Notes: generated by a model from the letters alone, not told the origin. Shown: positions 1-7,860, numbered from the stretch's first letter. The stretch: 47,991 bases of DNA from Gammaproteobacteria bacterium (GCA_021648485.1 JAKISS010000019.1:1-47991), one strand, 5' to 3'. Numbers and translations are program-made.

Positions 1-395
1 TGGCGGGTGATGCCAAAGTGATTTCACTGATCATTGCCGATGAAGGCTGTGTGCTGACCGCGACAGAAAACGGTTATGGCAAACGAACCGCCGTAGATCA
101 ATACCCCAGCCATGGTCGTGGAGGGCAAGGTGTTATATCCATTCAGGGCGGTGAGCGTAATGGTGCTGTGGTGGGTGCAGTGCTGGTGTCTGAGGAAGAG
201 CAGATTATGCTGATTTCCGACGGGGGTACGTTAGTGCGTACCCGTGTCACCGAAATTTCGGTGCTGGGGCGTAACACTCAGGGTGTGCGGCTTATTAAAT
301 TGTCCAATGGAGAGAAGCTGGTGGGCATTGAGCGTGTTGCTGAAACTGAGGAAGATGATAGCGATGAAGTCGCTGAGGTTTCATCAGAAGATTAG
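1..395 (+). CDS. gyrA: DNA gyrase subunit A, C-terminal end (5' truncated)
   Basis: This is the last ~130 residues of GyrA, the subunit of DNA gyrase that cuts and rejoins DNA; its C-terminal beta-pinwheel wraps DNA so that the enzyme can introduce negative supercoils. The frame is open from base 3 through the window edge. It shows pinwheel-type repeats (ENGYGKRT, VLVSEEEQIMLISDGGTLVRT, RNTQGVRLIKL) and the acidic tail TEEDDSDEVAEVSSED that is usual in gammaproteobacterial GyrA. The catalytic tyrosine region lies outside the window. The next gene begins 175 bases later, and the usual neighbour serC is displaced by a four-gene insertion. Identification is firm; only the 5' end is missing. Confidence 0.95.
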   Translation, partial: AGDAKVISLIIADEGCVLTATENGYGKRTAVDQYPSHGRGGQGVISIQGGERNGAVVGAVLVSEEEQIMLISDGGTLVRTRVTEISVLGRNTQGVRLIKLSNGEKLVGIERVAETEEDDSDEVAEVSSED

Positions 396-570
396 TTGTG
401 GTGGATTATTGGTTTTTTGGGAATTATTGACACAGAAGTCACAGAAAAAATGAATATTTATTATCTGTGAATTTTGCATTAAAGCTCAGAATGAGAAATA
501 ACCACTATGTCAGCATGAACAATAAAACACTGACTACTTGTTATGCGTAATCGTGTGTCAAGGATAATAG

Positions 571-1059
571 ATGTTTGAAGTAATAAGAAGTTGGTTTGTG
601 AAAATACTTGTTAAGGTTGTACCGTTTGTATTTAGACGAATCTACTCACATGAGAAACTGGTTGGGCTGATTAATATCACGATTAGCAGCGAAAATGGTG
701 GGATTGTAATTAATTGTTCAGAGTTGCCAAATGCAGTAGCCTGGATAGAAATAACAAACTTATCGCCTGTTAAGCTTAAATTGGTTGGAGTGGAAGCCAT
801 TTTATATTGGCCTGGAAGAGTTGCAGAGTTTAAGAAAATGTCGCGTATGGAAATATCACCCCATTCAAAAAAATCTTTTTGTATCGAAAGCTCACTAAAT
901 GAATTGCAAGTGGCACATGTTCGAAAAAATCAAAATAAGCGAGACAATCTTAGACTGTATGTAGAGTTATCTTTCGAGTCTTCTATTAGAGATATAGAAA
1001 AACAAGAAGAAATACAAACAACGAATATTAGGTTGTTAAATTGTAAAGGCGTTGATTGA
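571..1059 (+). CDS. Unknown 162-aa protein, first gene of the Hcp cassette
   Basis: I do not recognise this family. The 162-residue product starts with a basic-hydrophobic stretch (about residues 1-25, FVKILVKVVPFVFRRIY) that could be a membrane anchor or an amphipathic helix. The rest is predicted mostly as beta strands (GLINITISSENGGIVINC, AWIEITNLSPVKLKLVGVEA), suggesting an Ig-like or C2-like sandwich. The start ATG at 571 has an AGGA six bases upstream. Its TGA overlaps the ATG of the following hcp gene by one base (TGATG at 1057-1061), so the two are translationally coupled. The base composition is clearly more AT-rich than gyrA and serC. By position it could be an adaptor or immunity protein for the cassette, but nothing in the sequence proves that. 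Confidence 0.75.
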   Translation: MFEVIRSWFVKILVKVVPFVFRRIYSHEKLVGLINITISSENGGIVINCSELPNAVAWIEITNLSPVKLKLVGVEAILYWPGRVAEFKKMSRMEISPHSKKSFCIESSLNELQVAHVRKNQNKRDNLRLYVELSFESSIRDIEKQEEIQTTNIRLLNCKGVD

Positions 1060-1541
1060 TGGCAATTTATCTGGACTATGAAGGTATTAAAGGAAGTGTT
1101 ACCGCAGAAGGGTATCAGGGACATATCGAAATACAGTCATTTGGTTATAAGGTTGCGCGGAAAATTTCTATGGAAGCGGGTCATTTGTCCAACCGTGAGT
1201 CTTCTCGCCCTAAAATTAGCGAAGTAACATTACTTAAATATTTTGACAAATCAAGTGTGGGACTATTCAAGGAATCGCTTGCAGGTTCAATGGGTAAAAC
1301 GGTTGTTATCAAATTTGTGCGCACTGGGGCAGATCAGCTACAGGAATATATGGTTTGCACACTAGAGAATTGTCTGGTCAGTCGCTATGCAATAACTGCG
1401 AGTATTTATACTAAACCTTCGGAAGTGATTATGCTGAGTTTCTCAGAGATTATGATGGATTATACGGGGCGCGATGCAGCAAACAAATCCGGTAATCCAC
1501 TTCGTGTGGGCTATGATTTGGTTGCCGCAAAACCATTATAA
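1059..1541 (+). CDS. hcp: Hcp family type VI secretion tube protein
   Basis: The 160-residue product has the hallmarks of the Hcp family, whose hexameric rings stack into the inner tube of the type VI secretion system and carry small effectors in their lumen. Visible signs are the start MAIYLDYEGIKGSVTAEGY, the strand ending HIEIQSFGYKVAR, the ISEVTLLKYFDKSS stretch typical of Hcp, and the late motif VIMLSFSEIMMDY. The ORF can be opened at a TTG (1056), but the ATG at 1059 overlaps the upstream stop and is preferred. No T6SS sheath, baseplate or ATPase gene lies nearby, so this is an orphan hcp, of the kind that often travels with effectors. The gene downstream begins 25 bases after its stop. 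Confidence 0.9.
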   Translation: MAIYLDYEGIKGSVTAEGYQGHIEIQSFGYKVARKISMEAGHLSNRESSRPKISEVTLLKYFDKSSVGLFKESLAGSMGKTVVIKFVRTGADQLQEYMVCTLENCLVSRYAITASIYTKPSEVIMLSFSEIMMDYTGRDAANKSGNPLRVGYDLVAAKPL

Positions 1542-1566
1542 ACTAAGTGGTAGGAGAAGCCAGAGA

Positions 1567-2022
1567 ATGGTTAAAATACACATATGGATGCCTGATGGAA
1601 GTCATGTTGGTCACACCGCAATGAGTGTAAGAAATGAATATTTTAGTTTTTGGCCCGATGGTGAAGCGGGCGCAAAAGATCTTAAAATAAAACGCAGTCA
1701 ACCGGGGATGCTTATGGACAGCCTTCAGGATGATGTTCGTAATGAAGGGAACCGACCGCCTGCCACTATTGAAATAGAAAACCTGGATGAAGATGGCATT
1801 ATTGCTTTTATCACGGATGTGCAAGATGACATGCCACGCTATCAATTGGCCAGGAATAATTGTTCTCACATGATTGCAAACATACTTATTAAGGGCGGTA
1901 ATTGTAAGCCATCATTTACGCCCCATGCCGGACATTATGGTATTGCTGGCCGTGTTTTAGGTGTGGGTATTTGGACGCCGGATCAAATTCTTAAATTCGC
2001 TCAGGAACTTTCAAGGTCATGA
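1567..2022 (+). CDS. Putative permuted papain-like (NlpC/P60-LRAT type) cysteine hydrolase, candidate T6SS effector
   Basis: The 151-residue product carries an early histidine in VGHTAMSV (H16), followed by EYFSFWP, and a later cysteine in RNNCSHMIANILIKGG (C99). A His-before-Cys order, with NC-x-H at the start of a helix, matches circularly permuted NlpC/P60 folds such as LRAT and YiiX, whose members hydrolyse amide or ester bonds in peptidoglycan, proteins or lipids. This assignment comes from motifs alone. The ORF is open from 1474, but the ATG at 1567 has a good Shine-Dalgarno (AGGAGA) and is the likely start. It follows hcp by 25 bases and overlaps the next gene by ATGA. Small size and hcp linkage suggest a cargo effector passing through the Hcp lumen. 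No signal peptide is seen. Confidence 0.65.
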   Translation: MVKIHIWMPDGSHVGHTAMSVRNEYFSFWPDGEAGAKDLKIKRSQPGMLMDSLQDDVRNEGNRPPATIEIENLDEDGIIAFITDVQDDMPRYQLARNNCSHMIANILIKGGNCKPSFTPHAGHYGIAGRVLGVGIWTPDQILKFAQELSRS

Positions 2023-3002
2023 ATATATATTATCATCCGCAATACAATATCAGCCTTGGATTGTTGAATTATTTGCATCCTTTTGATGGGCGAAAATTTT
2101 CCAGAGTCTTTAAAACCATCAAGGGATTGAATGACATTAACATCAAGCAACCTGAGTATCCGGTATCACAAAAAATCATCAATAATTTTGTGGGTGAAAT
2201 ACAACGAAGGTTGTTACACAGAAAACGTTATATCCTGCGGGCATTGGAAATACCTTATATTCCCTTGCTACCTTTTTCCATTATCGATAAACGTATTTTG
2301 CTGCCCATGCGCTGGGGTGTGGGAGGAACCATTGCTGCGACGACAGACGCACTAAAAGATAATAATGCGTGGAATCTGGCAGGCGGATACCATCATGCAA
2401 CCCCTAGAAATTCCCAGGGGTTTTGTATCTATAACGACATTGGTATCGCACTACAGGAAGCATCAGCCGCTGGTTTGATCAGTGAGACAGATAAAATATT
2501 AATTGTTGATGTTGATGCTCACCATGGAAACGGGAATGCCTATACCTTTATGGATAATCAAAATGTGACCATTCTGGATATCTATAATAACGATGTTTAT
2601 CCACAAAATAATCTTACCAAAGAACGGGTGAATATTAATGTTCCTCTGGCCGCAGGCGCAGAAGGGTCTCAGTATAACGAAGCATTGAAAAATGCATTGG
2701 GTGAATTAAAGAGTGATTATCGCATTGCCTATGTTATAGCGGGTACAGATGTTTTGGCATCTGACCCGTTAGGTGGATTAGGGCTTTCAGTTCCCGAGTG
2801 TGTTGAAAGGGATAAAATGGTCTATGAAAAGTTGCTGTCACTTTCTATCCCCACCGTCTTTGTGGGTGGTGGCGGTTATTCAAGTGAGAGTGCCCAGGCT
2901 ATTATTGAAAGCATAAAGTGTTTACATCGCCTTGATGAGCCTGAATCAACCAGAGTCAGCGGCATTCACCCATTCTCCGGGTTTCAGTTTATGCCTGAAT
3001 GA
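2019..3002 (+). CDS. Histone deacetylase superfamily protein
   Basis: The 327-residue product is a full-length zinc-dependent deacetylase of the arginase/deacetylase fold. The active-site set is intact: tandem histidines in AGGYHHA (H125/H126), zinc ligands in DVDAHHGNGN (D166, H168), the third ligand in GTDVLASDPLGGLGLS (D249) and the transition-state tyrosine in GGGGYS (Y287). The overall pattern looks closest to class IV (HDAC11-like) bacterial members. Family enzymes remove acetyl or longer acyl groups from lysines, polyamines or small molecules; the substrate here is unknown. The ATG overlaps the upstream hydrolase stop (ATGA, 2019-2022), so it is co-translated with an hcp unit, which is an odd setting for this family. 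It has no signal peptide. serC follows 58 bases after the stop. Confidence 0.9.
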   Translation: MNIYYHPQYNISLGLLNYLHPFDGRKFSRVFKTIKGLNDINIKQPEYPVSQKIINNFVGEIQRRLLHRKRYILRALEIPYIPLLPFSIIDKRILLPMRWGVGGTIAATTDALKDNNAWNLAGGYHHATPRNSQGFCIYNDIGIALQEASAAGLISETDKILIVDVDAHHGNGNAYTFMDNQNVTILDIYNNDVYPQNNLTKERVNINVPLAAGAEGSQYNEALKNALGELKSDYRIAYVIAGTDVLASDPLGGLGLSVPECVERDKMVYEKLLSLSIPTVFVGGGGYSSESAQAIIESIKCLHRLDEPESTRVSGIHPFSGFQFMPE

Positions 3003-3060
3003 GGGTGGCGATATCTCAGGGTGCTATTGGCAACAACAATATAAATGAATGGGAGTTTCA

Positions 3061-4146
3061 ATGAGACGAGTATTTAACTTTAGTGCAGGCCCTGCGGCAT
3101 TACCGCAGGAAGTATTGGAAAAAGCCCAGGCTGAAATTCTGGACTGGCATGGTGCCGGTATGTCGGTGATGGAAATGAGTCACCGAGGCAAGGAGTTTAT
3201 GTCTATCGCGGCGCAGGCCGAGGCCGATTTGCGTGAAGTGATGGCGATTCCTGATAATTACAAGGTGTTGTTTTTGCAGGGGGGCGCATCCAGTCAGTTT
3301 GCCATGGTGCCATTGAACCTGCTGCGGGGTAAAACATCCGCTGATTATTATCGTACCGGTTCATGGTCGAAAAAGGCCATTGCCGAAGCCAAACGTTATT
3401 GTGATGTCAATGTTGTTGCTGATACTGAAGTCGATGGAAAATTTACCACGGTGCCGGAAGCAGGCAGTGTGATATTTAACCCTGATGCCGCCTATGTGCA
3501 TTACACACCCAATGAAACCATCGAAGGTGTGGAATTTCCTTACGTGCCGGATACCGGGGATGTGCCTCTGGTGGCTGATATGTCTTCAACGATTTTGTCG
3601 CGACAGATTGACGTATCCAGATTTGCCGTTATCTATGCGGGTGCGCAGAAAAATATCGGTCCCGCCGGTCTTACCATCGTTATGGTGCGTGACGATCTGA
3701 TCGGTAATGTGAAAGAAGGTACGCCGGCCATGTTTGATTATGCCGTGCATGCCAAAAACGATTCCATGTATAACACACCACCGACCTATGGCTGGTATTT
3801 GGCTGGACTGGTATTTGCCTGGATCAAGGAGAAAGGGGGTTTGGCAGCAATGGGTAAAATCAATCAGCGTAAGGCGGAAAAGCTATATGCTGCGATTGAT
3901 GCGTCGGGTTTTTACGCAAACCCTGTTGCCAATAATTGCCGTTCCTGGATGAATGTACCATTCACATTGGCCAATGCTGATCTGGATGCCACGTTTCTTG
4001 CTGAAGCCAAAGAGGCAGGCCTGGTGACCTTAAAGGGGCATCGTTCAGTGGGGGGTATGCGTGCCAGTATTTATAACGCCATGTCTGAAGCGGGTGTGGA
4101 TGCACTGCTTGCGTTTATGGCGGACTTTGAAAAACGCAATGGCTGA
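3061..4146 (+). CDS. serC: Phosphoserine aminotransferase
   Basis: SerC transfers an amino group from glutamate to 3-phosphohydroxypyruvate in serine synthesis, and in many bacteria also acts in pyridoxal phosphate synthesis. The 361-residue protein starts MRRVFNFSAGPAALP, has the family motif LFLQGGASSQFAMVP, and the PLP-binding lysine in YAGAQKNIGPAGLT. Its end HRSVGGMRASIYNAM is also typical. The ORF extends to an ATG at 3049, but the ATG at 3061 has GGGAG seven bases upstream and gives the usual N-terminus. Length is normal for class IV aminotransferases. It is followed by a short hairpin and then serA, so two steps of the serine pathway are adjacent. Confidence 0.97.
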   Translation: MRRVFNFSAGPAALPQEVLEKAQAEILDWHGAGMSVMEMSHRGKEFMSIAAQAEADLREVMAIPDNYKVLFLQGGASSQFAMVPLNLLRGKTSADYYRTGSWSKKAIAEAKRYCDVNVVADTEVDGKFTTVPEAGSVIFNPDAAYVHYTPNETIEGVEFPYVPDTGDVPLVADMSSTILSRQIDVSRFAVIYAGAQKNIGPAGLTIVMVRDDLIGNVKEGTPAMFDYAVHAKNDSMYNTPPTYGWYLAGLVFAWIKEKGGLAAMGKINQRKAEKLYAAIDASGFYANPVANNCRSWMNVPFTLANADLDATFLAEAKEAGLVTLKGHRSVGGMRASIYNAMSEAGVDALLAFMADFEKRNG

Positions 4147-4164
4147 GAAAAGACCGAACGTAAG

Positions 4165-4190
4165 ACGCCAGGAAAACCTGGCGTTCTTTA
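4165..4190 (+). terminator. Hairpin between serC and serA (weak terminator)
   Basis: Perfect 8-bp arms ACGCCAGG and CCTGGCGT enclose an AAAA loop (4165-4184), followed by TCTTTA. The U-tract is poor, so this may act as a partial terminator that lowers serA expression relative to serC, or as an mRNA-stabilising hairpin. Confidence 0.55.
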
Positions 4191-4214
4191 GTGATGAAAC
4201 TGTTGAGGAGCAAC

Positions 4215-5378
4215 ATGTATAAAATTTTAACCTTGAACAATATCTCTGTCGCCGGCCTGGAGCGTCTGCCGCGTGAAAACTACGAGGTGGCTTCGGAGAT
4301 TCAACATCCTGATGCCGTTCTGTTGCGCTCTTTCAAAATGCATGACATGGATATTCCGCCGACGCTGAAAGCAGTAGGTCGTGCGGGTGCGGGTGTGAAT
4401 AATATCCCGGTGGAAAAAATGAGTGCCGCAGGCATTCCCGTGTTCAATGCACCGGGTGCCAATGCCAATGCTGTAAAAGAATTGGTGATTACGGGTATGT
4501 TGCTGGCTTGTCGTAATATTTGTCAGGCTTGGGAATTTGCACGTGAGTTGGAAGGCGATGATGCGACAGTCAACAAACAGGTTGAGGCGGGCAAGAAAAA
4601 TTTTGGTGGTTTTGAACTGCCTGGTCGTACTCTGGGGGTGATTGGTTTGGGGGCTATCGGTCGTCAGGTAGCCAATGCGGCTGTGGCGCTGGGTATGAAG
4701 GTCGTTGGTTTTGATCCGGGTATTACCGTAGAAGGTGCCTGGGCTTTGTCGGCGAATGTGAAAAAGGCGGCCACGGTGGATGAGCTGTTAGCACAAGTAG
4801 ATTTCGTTACGTTTCATGTGCCGCTCATCGAAGCCACTAAGCATATGATTAATGCAGAGCGTCTGAAAAACATGAAAGATAATGTGGTCATCCTTAATTT
4901 TGCCCGTGGAGGCATTGTGGATGATGAGGCTGTGTCTGAGGCGATCAAGGCTGGTAAGGTTTATGCCTATGTGTGTGACTTTCCGACCAATTTATTGAAA
5001 AAACATGAGCGGGTTATTACTTTGCCGCATTTGGGGGCGTCCACTGTAGAGGCAGAAGATAACTGTGCCATCATGGTGGCGGAGCAGGTGCGTGACTATC
5101 TGGAGAATGGCAATATTACGAATTCAGTGAATTTTCCTGAAGTGAATATGCCGCGTAACGAAGGTGTGCGTATTACTGTTGTGAATTCCAATGTACCCAA
5201 TATGGTGGGGCAAATTACCACGGCGTTGGCCGAGGGTGGTTTGAATATTATTGATATGCTGAACAAATCCCGTAATGATTTAGCTTACACTCTGGTGGAT
5301 GTTGATCAAGATGTGCCGGATACCGTGCTGGATGCTGTGCGTGCTATTGATGGTGTATTGGCCGTGCGGGCGATATGA
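4215..5378 (+). CDS. serA: D-3-phosphoglycerate dehydrogenase with C-terminal ACT domain
   Basis: SerA oxidises 3-phosphoglycerate to 3-phosphohydroxypyruvate with NAD, the first step of serine synthesis, and supplies the substrate of the SerC encoded just upstream. The 387-residue product has the substrate-domain motif GRAGAGVNNIP, the NAD-binding LGVIGLGAIGRQVA, the catalytic arginine in NFARGGIVDDEAV and the catalytic histidine in LPHLGAST. The final ~75 residues form an ACT domain (ITVVNSNVPNMVGQITTALA), consistent with serine feedback. The ATG at 4215 is preceded by TGAGGAG; the ORF's earlier ATG at 4191 lies in the hairpin region and is unlikely. Placement between serC and pheA differs from the common Pseudomonas order. 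Confidence 0.93.
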   Translation: MYKILTLNNISVAGLERLPRENYEVASEIQHPDAVLLRSFKMHDMDIPPTLKAVGRAGAGVNNIPVEKMSAAGIPVFNAPGANANAVKELVITGMLLACRNICQAWEFARELEGDDATVNKQVEAGKKNFGGFELPGRTLGVIGLGAIGRQVANAAVALGMKVVGFDPGITVEGAWALSANVKKAATVDELLAQVDFVTFHVPLIEATKHMINAERLKNMKDNVVILNFARGGIVDDEAVSEAIKAGKVYAYVCDFPTNLLKKHERVITLPHLGASTVEAEDNCAIMVAEQVRDYLENGNITNSVNFPEVNMPRNEGVRITVVNSNVPNMVGQITTALAEGGLNIIDMLNKSRNDLAYTLVDVDQDVPDTVLDAVRAIDGVLAVRAI

Positions 5379-5483
5379 AAATGGCAGAGCACACTGTGAA
5401 AAAATAAAAACCACTGGGCTTAGCGAACGCATCAGCAATGCCATTTAAGTTAAGCCGGAATTCCTGCTTGGCGCAGGTTGGTG

Positions 5484-5535
5484 GTGAGCTTGCGCACCCC
5501 AACAGCATTAGCAGCGTTGGGGTTCGCAAGCTTAC
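5484..5535. repeat. REP-like imperfect palindrome upstream of pheA
   Basis: Two ~20-bp arms, 5484-5503 (GTGAGCTTGCGCACCCCAAC) and 5516-5535, are reverse complements at 18 of 20 positions and surround a 12-base centre. The style (GGGGTT/GCGCAAGC blocks) resembles dispersed REP palindromes of gammaproteobacteria. The neighbouring bases from about 5450 (CTGCTTGGCGCAGGTTGG) look like part of the same unit. No second copy is seen in this window. Confidence 0.5.
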
Positions 5536-5580
5536 CGCTAATCTACGCTATACTGCGATTTGTTAACTTAATGACATTGA

Positions 5581-5646
5581 ATGTATCAGGTTGAAAAACA
5601 GCCTGAAAATAACGATCAGTTGCATGCCGTCTACGAAAGCTTATGA
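5581..5646 (+). CDS. Possible 21-codon upstream ORF coupled to pheA
   Basis: ATG at 5581 opens a 21-residue reading frame (starting MYQVEKQPEN, ending AVYESL) whose TGA at 5644-5646 overlaps the pheA ATG at 5643 as ATGA. It contains two tyrosines and no phenylalanine, so it does not look like a classical pheL attenuator peptide. No strong ribosome site precedes it. It may be a chance ORF, or it may couple translation to pheA. Confidence 0.2.
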   Translation: MYQVEKQPENNDQLHAVYESL

Positions 5647-6722
5647 CCAATAAACTTGACACAATCCGACAAAAAATTGATGCCCTGGATAAAAAACTCC
5701 AGAGCCTGATTAGTGAGCGCGCGCGTCTTGCACAGGAAGTGGCACAGGTAAAACAGGCACAGGGTGATGAAGCGCTTTATTACCGTCCTGAGCGTGAGGC
5801 AGCTGTGCTGCGTGAAGTGCTGGCGCGTAATGAAGGCCCGTTATCCGGTGAGGATATGGCGCGATTATTTCGGGAAATCATGTCAGCTTGTCTGGCGCTG
5901 GAACAACCGTTGCGAGTGGCTTTCCTTGGTCCTGAAGGTACGTTCACCCAGGCCGCTGCACTGAAGCACTTTGGTCATTCGGTACATACTGTGCCGATGA
6001 CAGCCATTGATGAGGTGTTCCGCGAAGTGGAGTCTGCTGCGGTAAATTATGGTGTGGTGCCGGTGGAAAATTCCACTGAAGGCGTGATTAATCATACTCT
6101 TGATATGTTTATGCAGTCTCCGCTGACTATTTGTGGTGAGGTGGAGCTGCGCGTGCATCATCATTTTCTGGGTAAAAACCAGGATCGCAGCAGTTTGAAA
6201 CGTATCTATTCGCATCAGCAATCACTGGCACAGTGCCGTGAGTGGCTGGATATGCATTTGCCCGGTGTGGAGCGGATGTCGGTCAGCTCCAATGCGGAAG
6301 CGGCACGGCGTGCGGCCAATGAAGAGCAGGCCGCTGCTATCGCCAGCGATGTCGCTGCCGATATTTATCATCTTGAAATATTGGAATCCAATATTGAAGA
6401 TAACCCTGATAATACCACGCGTTTTTTGATTGTTGGCCGCCAGCCAGTTCCCCCCAGTGGTGATGACAAAACATCTTTGCTGGTTTCCACGCCCAATAAG
6501 CCGGGTGCATTACATCAGATGTTGGAGCCATTCGCGGAAAATGCGATTTCCATGAGTCGTATTGAATCCCGCCCCTCTCGTTTAGCTAACTGGGAATATG
6601 TTTTTTTTATCGACATTAATGGCCATATAGAAGATAAAAAAATTATCCGCTGTCTGGACACATTGCGTGAAAAAACCGCCATGCTCAAGGTGCTGGGCTC
6701 TTATCCCCGTGCGGTTTTGTAA
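5643..6722 (+). CDS. pheA: Bifunctional chorismate mutase / prephenate dehydratase (P-protein)
   Basis: PheA converts chorismate to prephenate and then to phenylpyruvate, the committed branch to phenylalanine. The 359-residue product has the N-terminal AroQ helix bundle (residues 1-90; LDTIRQKIDALDKKL, ISERARLAQEVAQVK), the dehydratase domain starting RVAFLGPEGTFT, the NSTEGVINHTLD motif, the catalytic TRF signature (DNTTRFLIVG) and a C-terminal ACT domain (TSLLVSTPNKPGALHQML, with the ESRPSR phenylalanine-site motif). This is the normal length and order. The start ATG gives the usual N-terminus, although its ribosome site is weak. hisC starts 25 bases downstream. Confidence 0.97.
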   Translation: MTNKLDTIRQKIDALDKKLQSLISERARLAQEVAQVKQAQGDEALYYRPEREAAVLREVLARNEGPLSGEDMARLFREIMSACLALEQPLRVAFLGPEGTFTQAAALKHFGHSVHTVPMTAIDEVFREVESAAVNYGVVPVENSTEGVINHTLDMFMQSPLTICGEVELRVHHHFLGKNQDRSSLKRIYSHQQSLAQCREWLDMHLPGVERMSVSSNAEAARRAANEEQAAAIASDVAADIYHLEILESNIEDNPDNTTRFLIVGRQPVPPSGDDKTSLLVSTPNKPGALHQMLEPFAENAISMSRIESRPSRLANWEYVFFIDINGHIEDKKIIRCLDTLREKTAMLKVLGSYPRAVL

Positions 6723-6747
6723 CCGGGTCACAGAGAGCTGTATTATT

Positions 6748-7860
6748 ATGAATCAATTTGAAGCGCGAGCGACACCCGGCGTTAAAGGTCTGCATCCCTA
6801 TCAACCCGGTAAACCTATCGATGAGTTGCAGCGTGAGCATGGTGTGAGCGATGTGGTAAAGCTTGCCTCCAATGAAAATCCGTTAGGGCCAAGCCTCGCA
6901 GTGTTGGCAGCGTTGCAAAACAGGGTTGCTGAGCTGGCACGTTATCCCGATGGTAACGGGTTTGAGTTGAAACAGGTACTGGCAGCTAAGCACAGTGTTG
7001 ATATGGCGAAAATTACCCTGGGCACAGGTTCCAGTGATCCACTGGAATTTGTAGTGAGAGTGTTTGTGCAGCCGGGCGACGAGGTGGTGTTTTCTGAGCA
7101 CGCCTTTGCTATGTATCCCATTATCAGCCAGGCCGCCAGCGCCAGGGCGGTTGTTACGCCGGCAAAAAACTGGGGGCACGACCTTGATGCCATGCGCGCT
7201 GCGGTGACTGATCGCACCCGGGTGATTTTTATCGCCAACCCGAATAACCCGACAGGCACCTGGCTGAGCAGCGAAGCGCTGCAAGCTTTTATCGCTGCTA
7301 TTCCCGAGCGGGTGATGGTGGTAGTGGATGAGGCATATTTTGAATTTGCCAGCGATTCTGCATTGGGTGCTGTGGATTATCCCGATGCTACGCAATGGTT
7401 AAATCGTTTTCCCAACTTGATGGTGACCCGTACTTTTTCCAAAGCCTACGGACTGGCAGGGTTGCGTGTGGGCTATTCGTTGTCCCATCCGGATGTGGCC
7501 AATTTGCTGAACCGTATTCGCCCCCCCTTTAATGTGAACAGTCTGGCATTGGCAGCTGCCTGCGCCAGTCTGAACGATGAAGGTCACATGCGTCGCGGGG
7601 TAGCACTCAATGCCGAGCAAATGCATGTAGTGACTGCGGCAGTGAAAAAAATGGGCCTGGATTTTATCCCTTCAGTAGGTAATTTTGTCTGCATTGATGT
7701 GGGCGAAAATGCCGCAGAGGTCTATGAAGCGTTGCTTCATGAAGGTGTGATCGTACGTCCTGTGGCCAATTACGGCATGCCGCGACACTTGCGGGTGACG
7801 CTGGGTCTGCCGGAAGAGAATGCGCGGTTTTTAACTGCGCTGGAGAAGGTGCGGGCGTGA
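6748..7860 (+). CDS. hisC: Histidinol-phosphate / aromatic aminotransferase
   Basis: This fold-type I PLP enzyme moves an amino group between glutamate and imidazole-acetol phosphate in histidine synthesis; copies placed between pheA and tyrA also commonly serve phenylalanine and tyrosine synthesis. The 370-residue protein has the start typical of the pheA-linked HisC2 type (VKGLHPYQPGKPIDELQRE), KLASNENPLGPS, FIANPNNPTGTW, the VVVDEAYFEF segment and the PLP-lysine motif TFSKAYGLAGLRVGY. The ORF is open from 6667, but that start lies inside pheA; ATG 6748 matches the family N-terminus. It is 25 bases after pheA and probably on the same transcript. Confidence 0.95.
   Translation: MNQFEARATPGVKGLHPYQPGKPIDELQREHGVSDVVKLASNENPLGPSLAVLAALQNRVAELARYPDGNGFELKQVLAAKHSVDMAKITLGTGSSDPLEFVVRVFVQPGDEVVFSEHAFAMYPIISQAASARAVVTPAKNWGHDLDAMRAAVTDRTRVIFIANPNNPTGTWLSSEALQAFIAAIPERVMVVVDEAYFEFASDSALGAVDYPDATQWLNRFPNLMVTRTFSKAYGLAGLRVGYSLSHPDVANLLNRIRPPFNVNSLALAAACASLNDEGHMRRGVALNAEQMHVVTAAVKKMGLDFIPSVGNFVCIDVGENAAEVYEALLHEGVIVRPVANYGMPRHLRVTLGLPEENARFLTALEKVRA

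Noticed and set aside
1059-1541. Phage tail tube protein
   Set aside because: The protein matches Hcp motifs and no other phage genes are nearby.
5561-5573. TGTTAACTTAATG shared upstream of pheA and aroA (also 8900-8912)
   Set aside because: A shared 13-mer is expected by chance in a window of this size, and it does not match a known aromatic-pathway operator.
7519-7527. C7 run in hisC as a phase-variable site
   Set aside because: Short, and falls in a conserved housekeeping gene with an intact frame.
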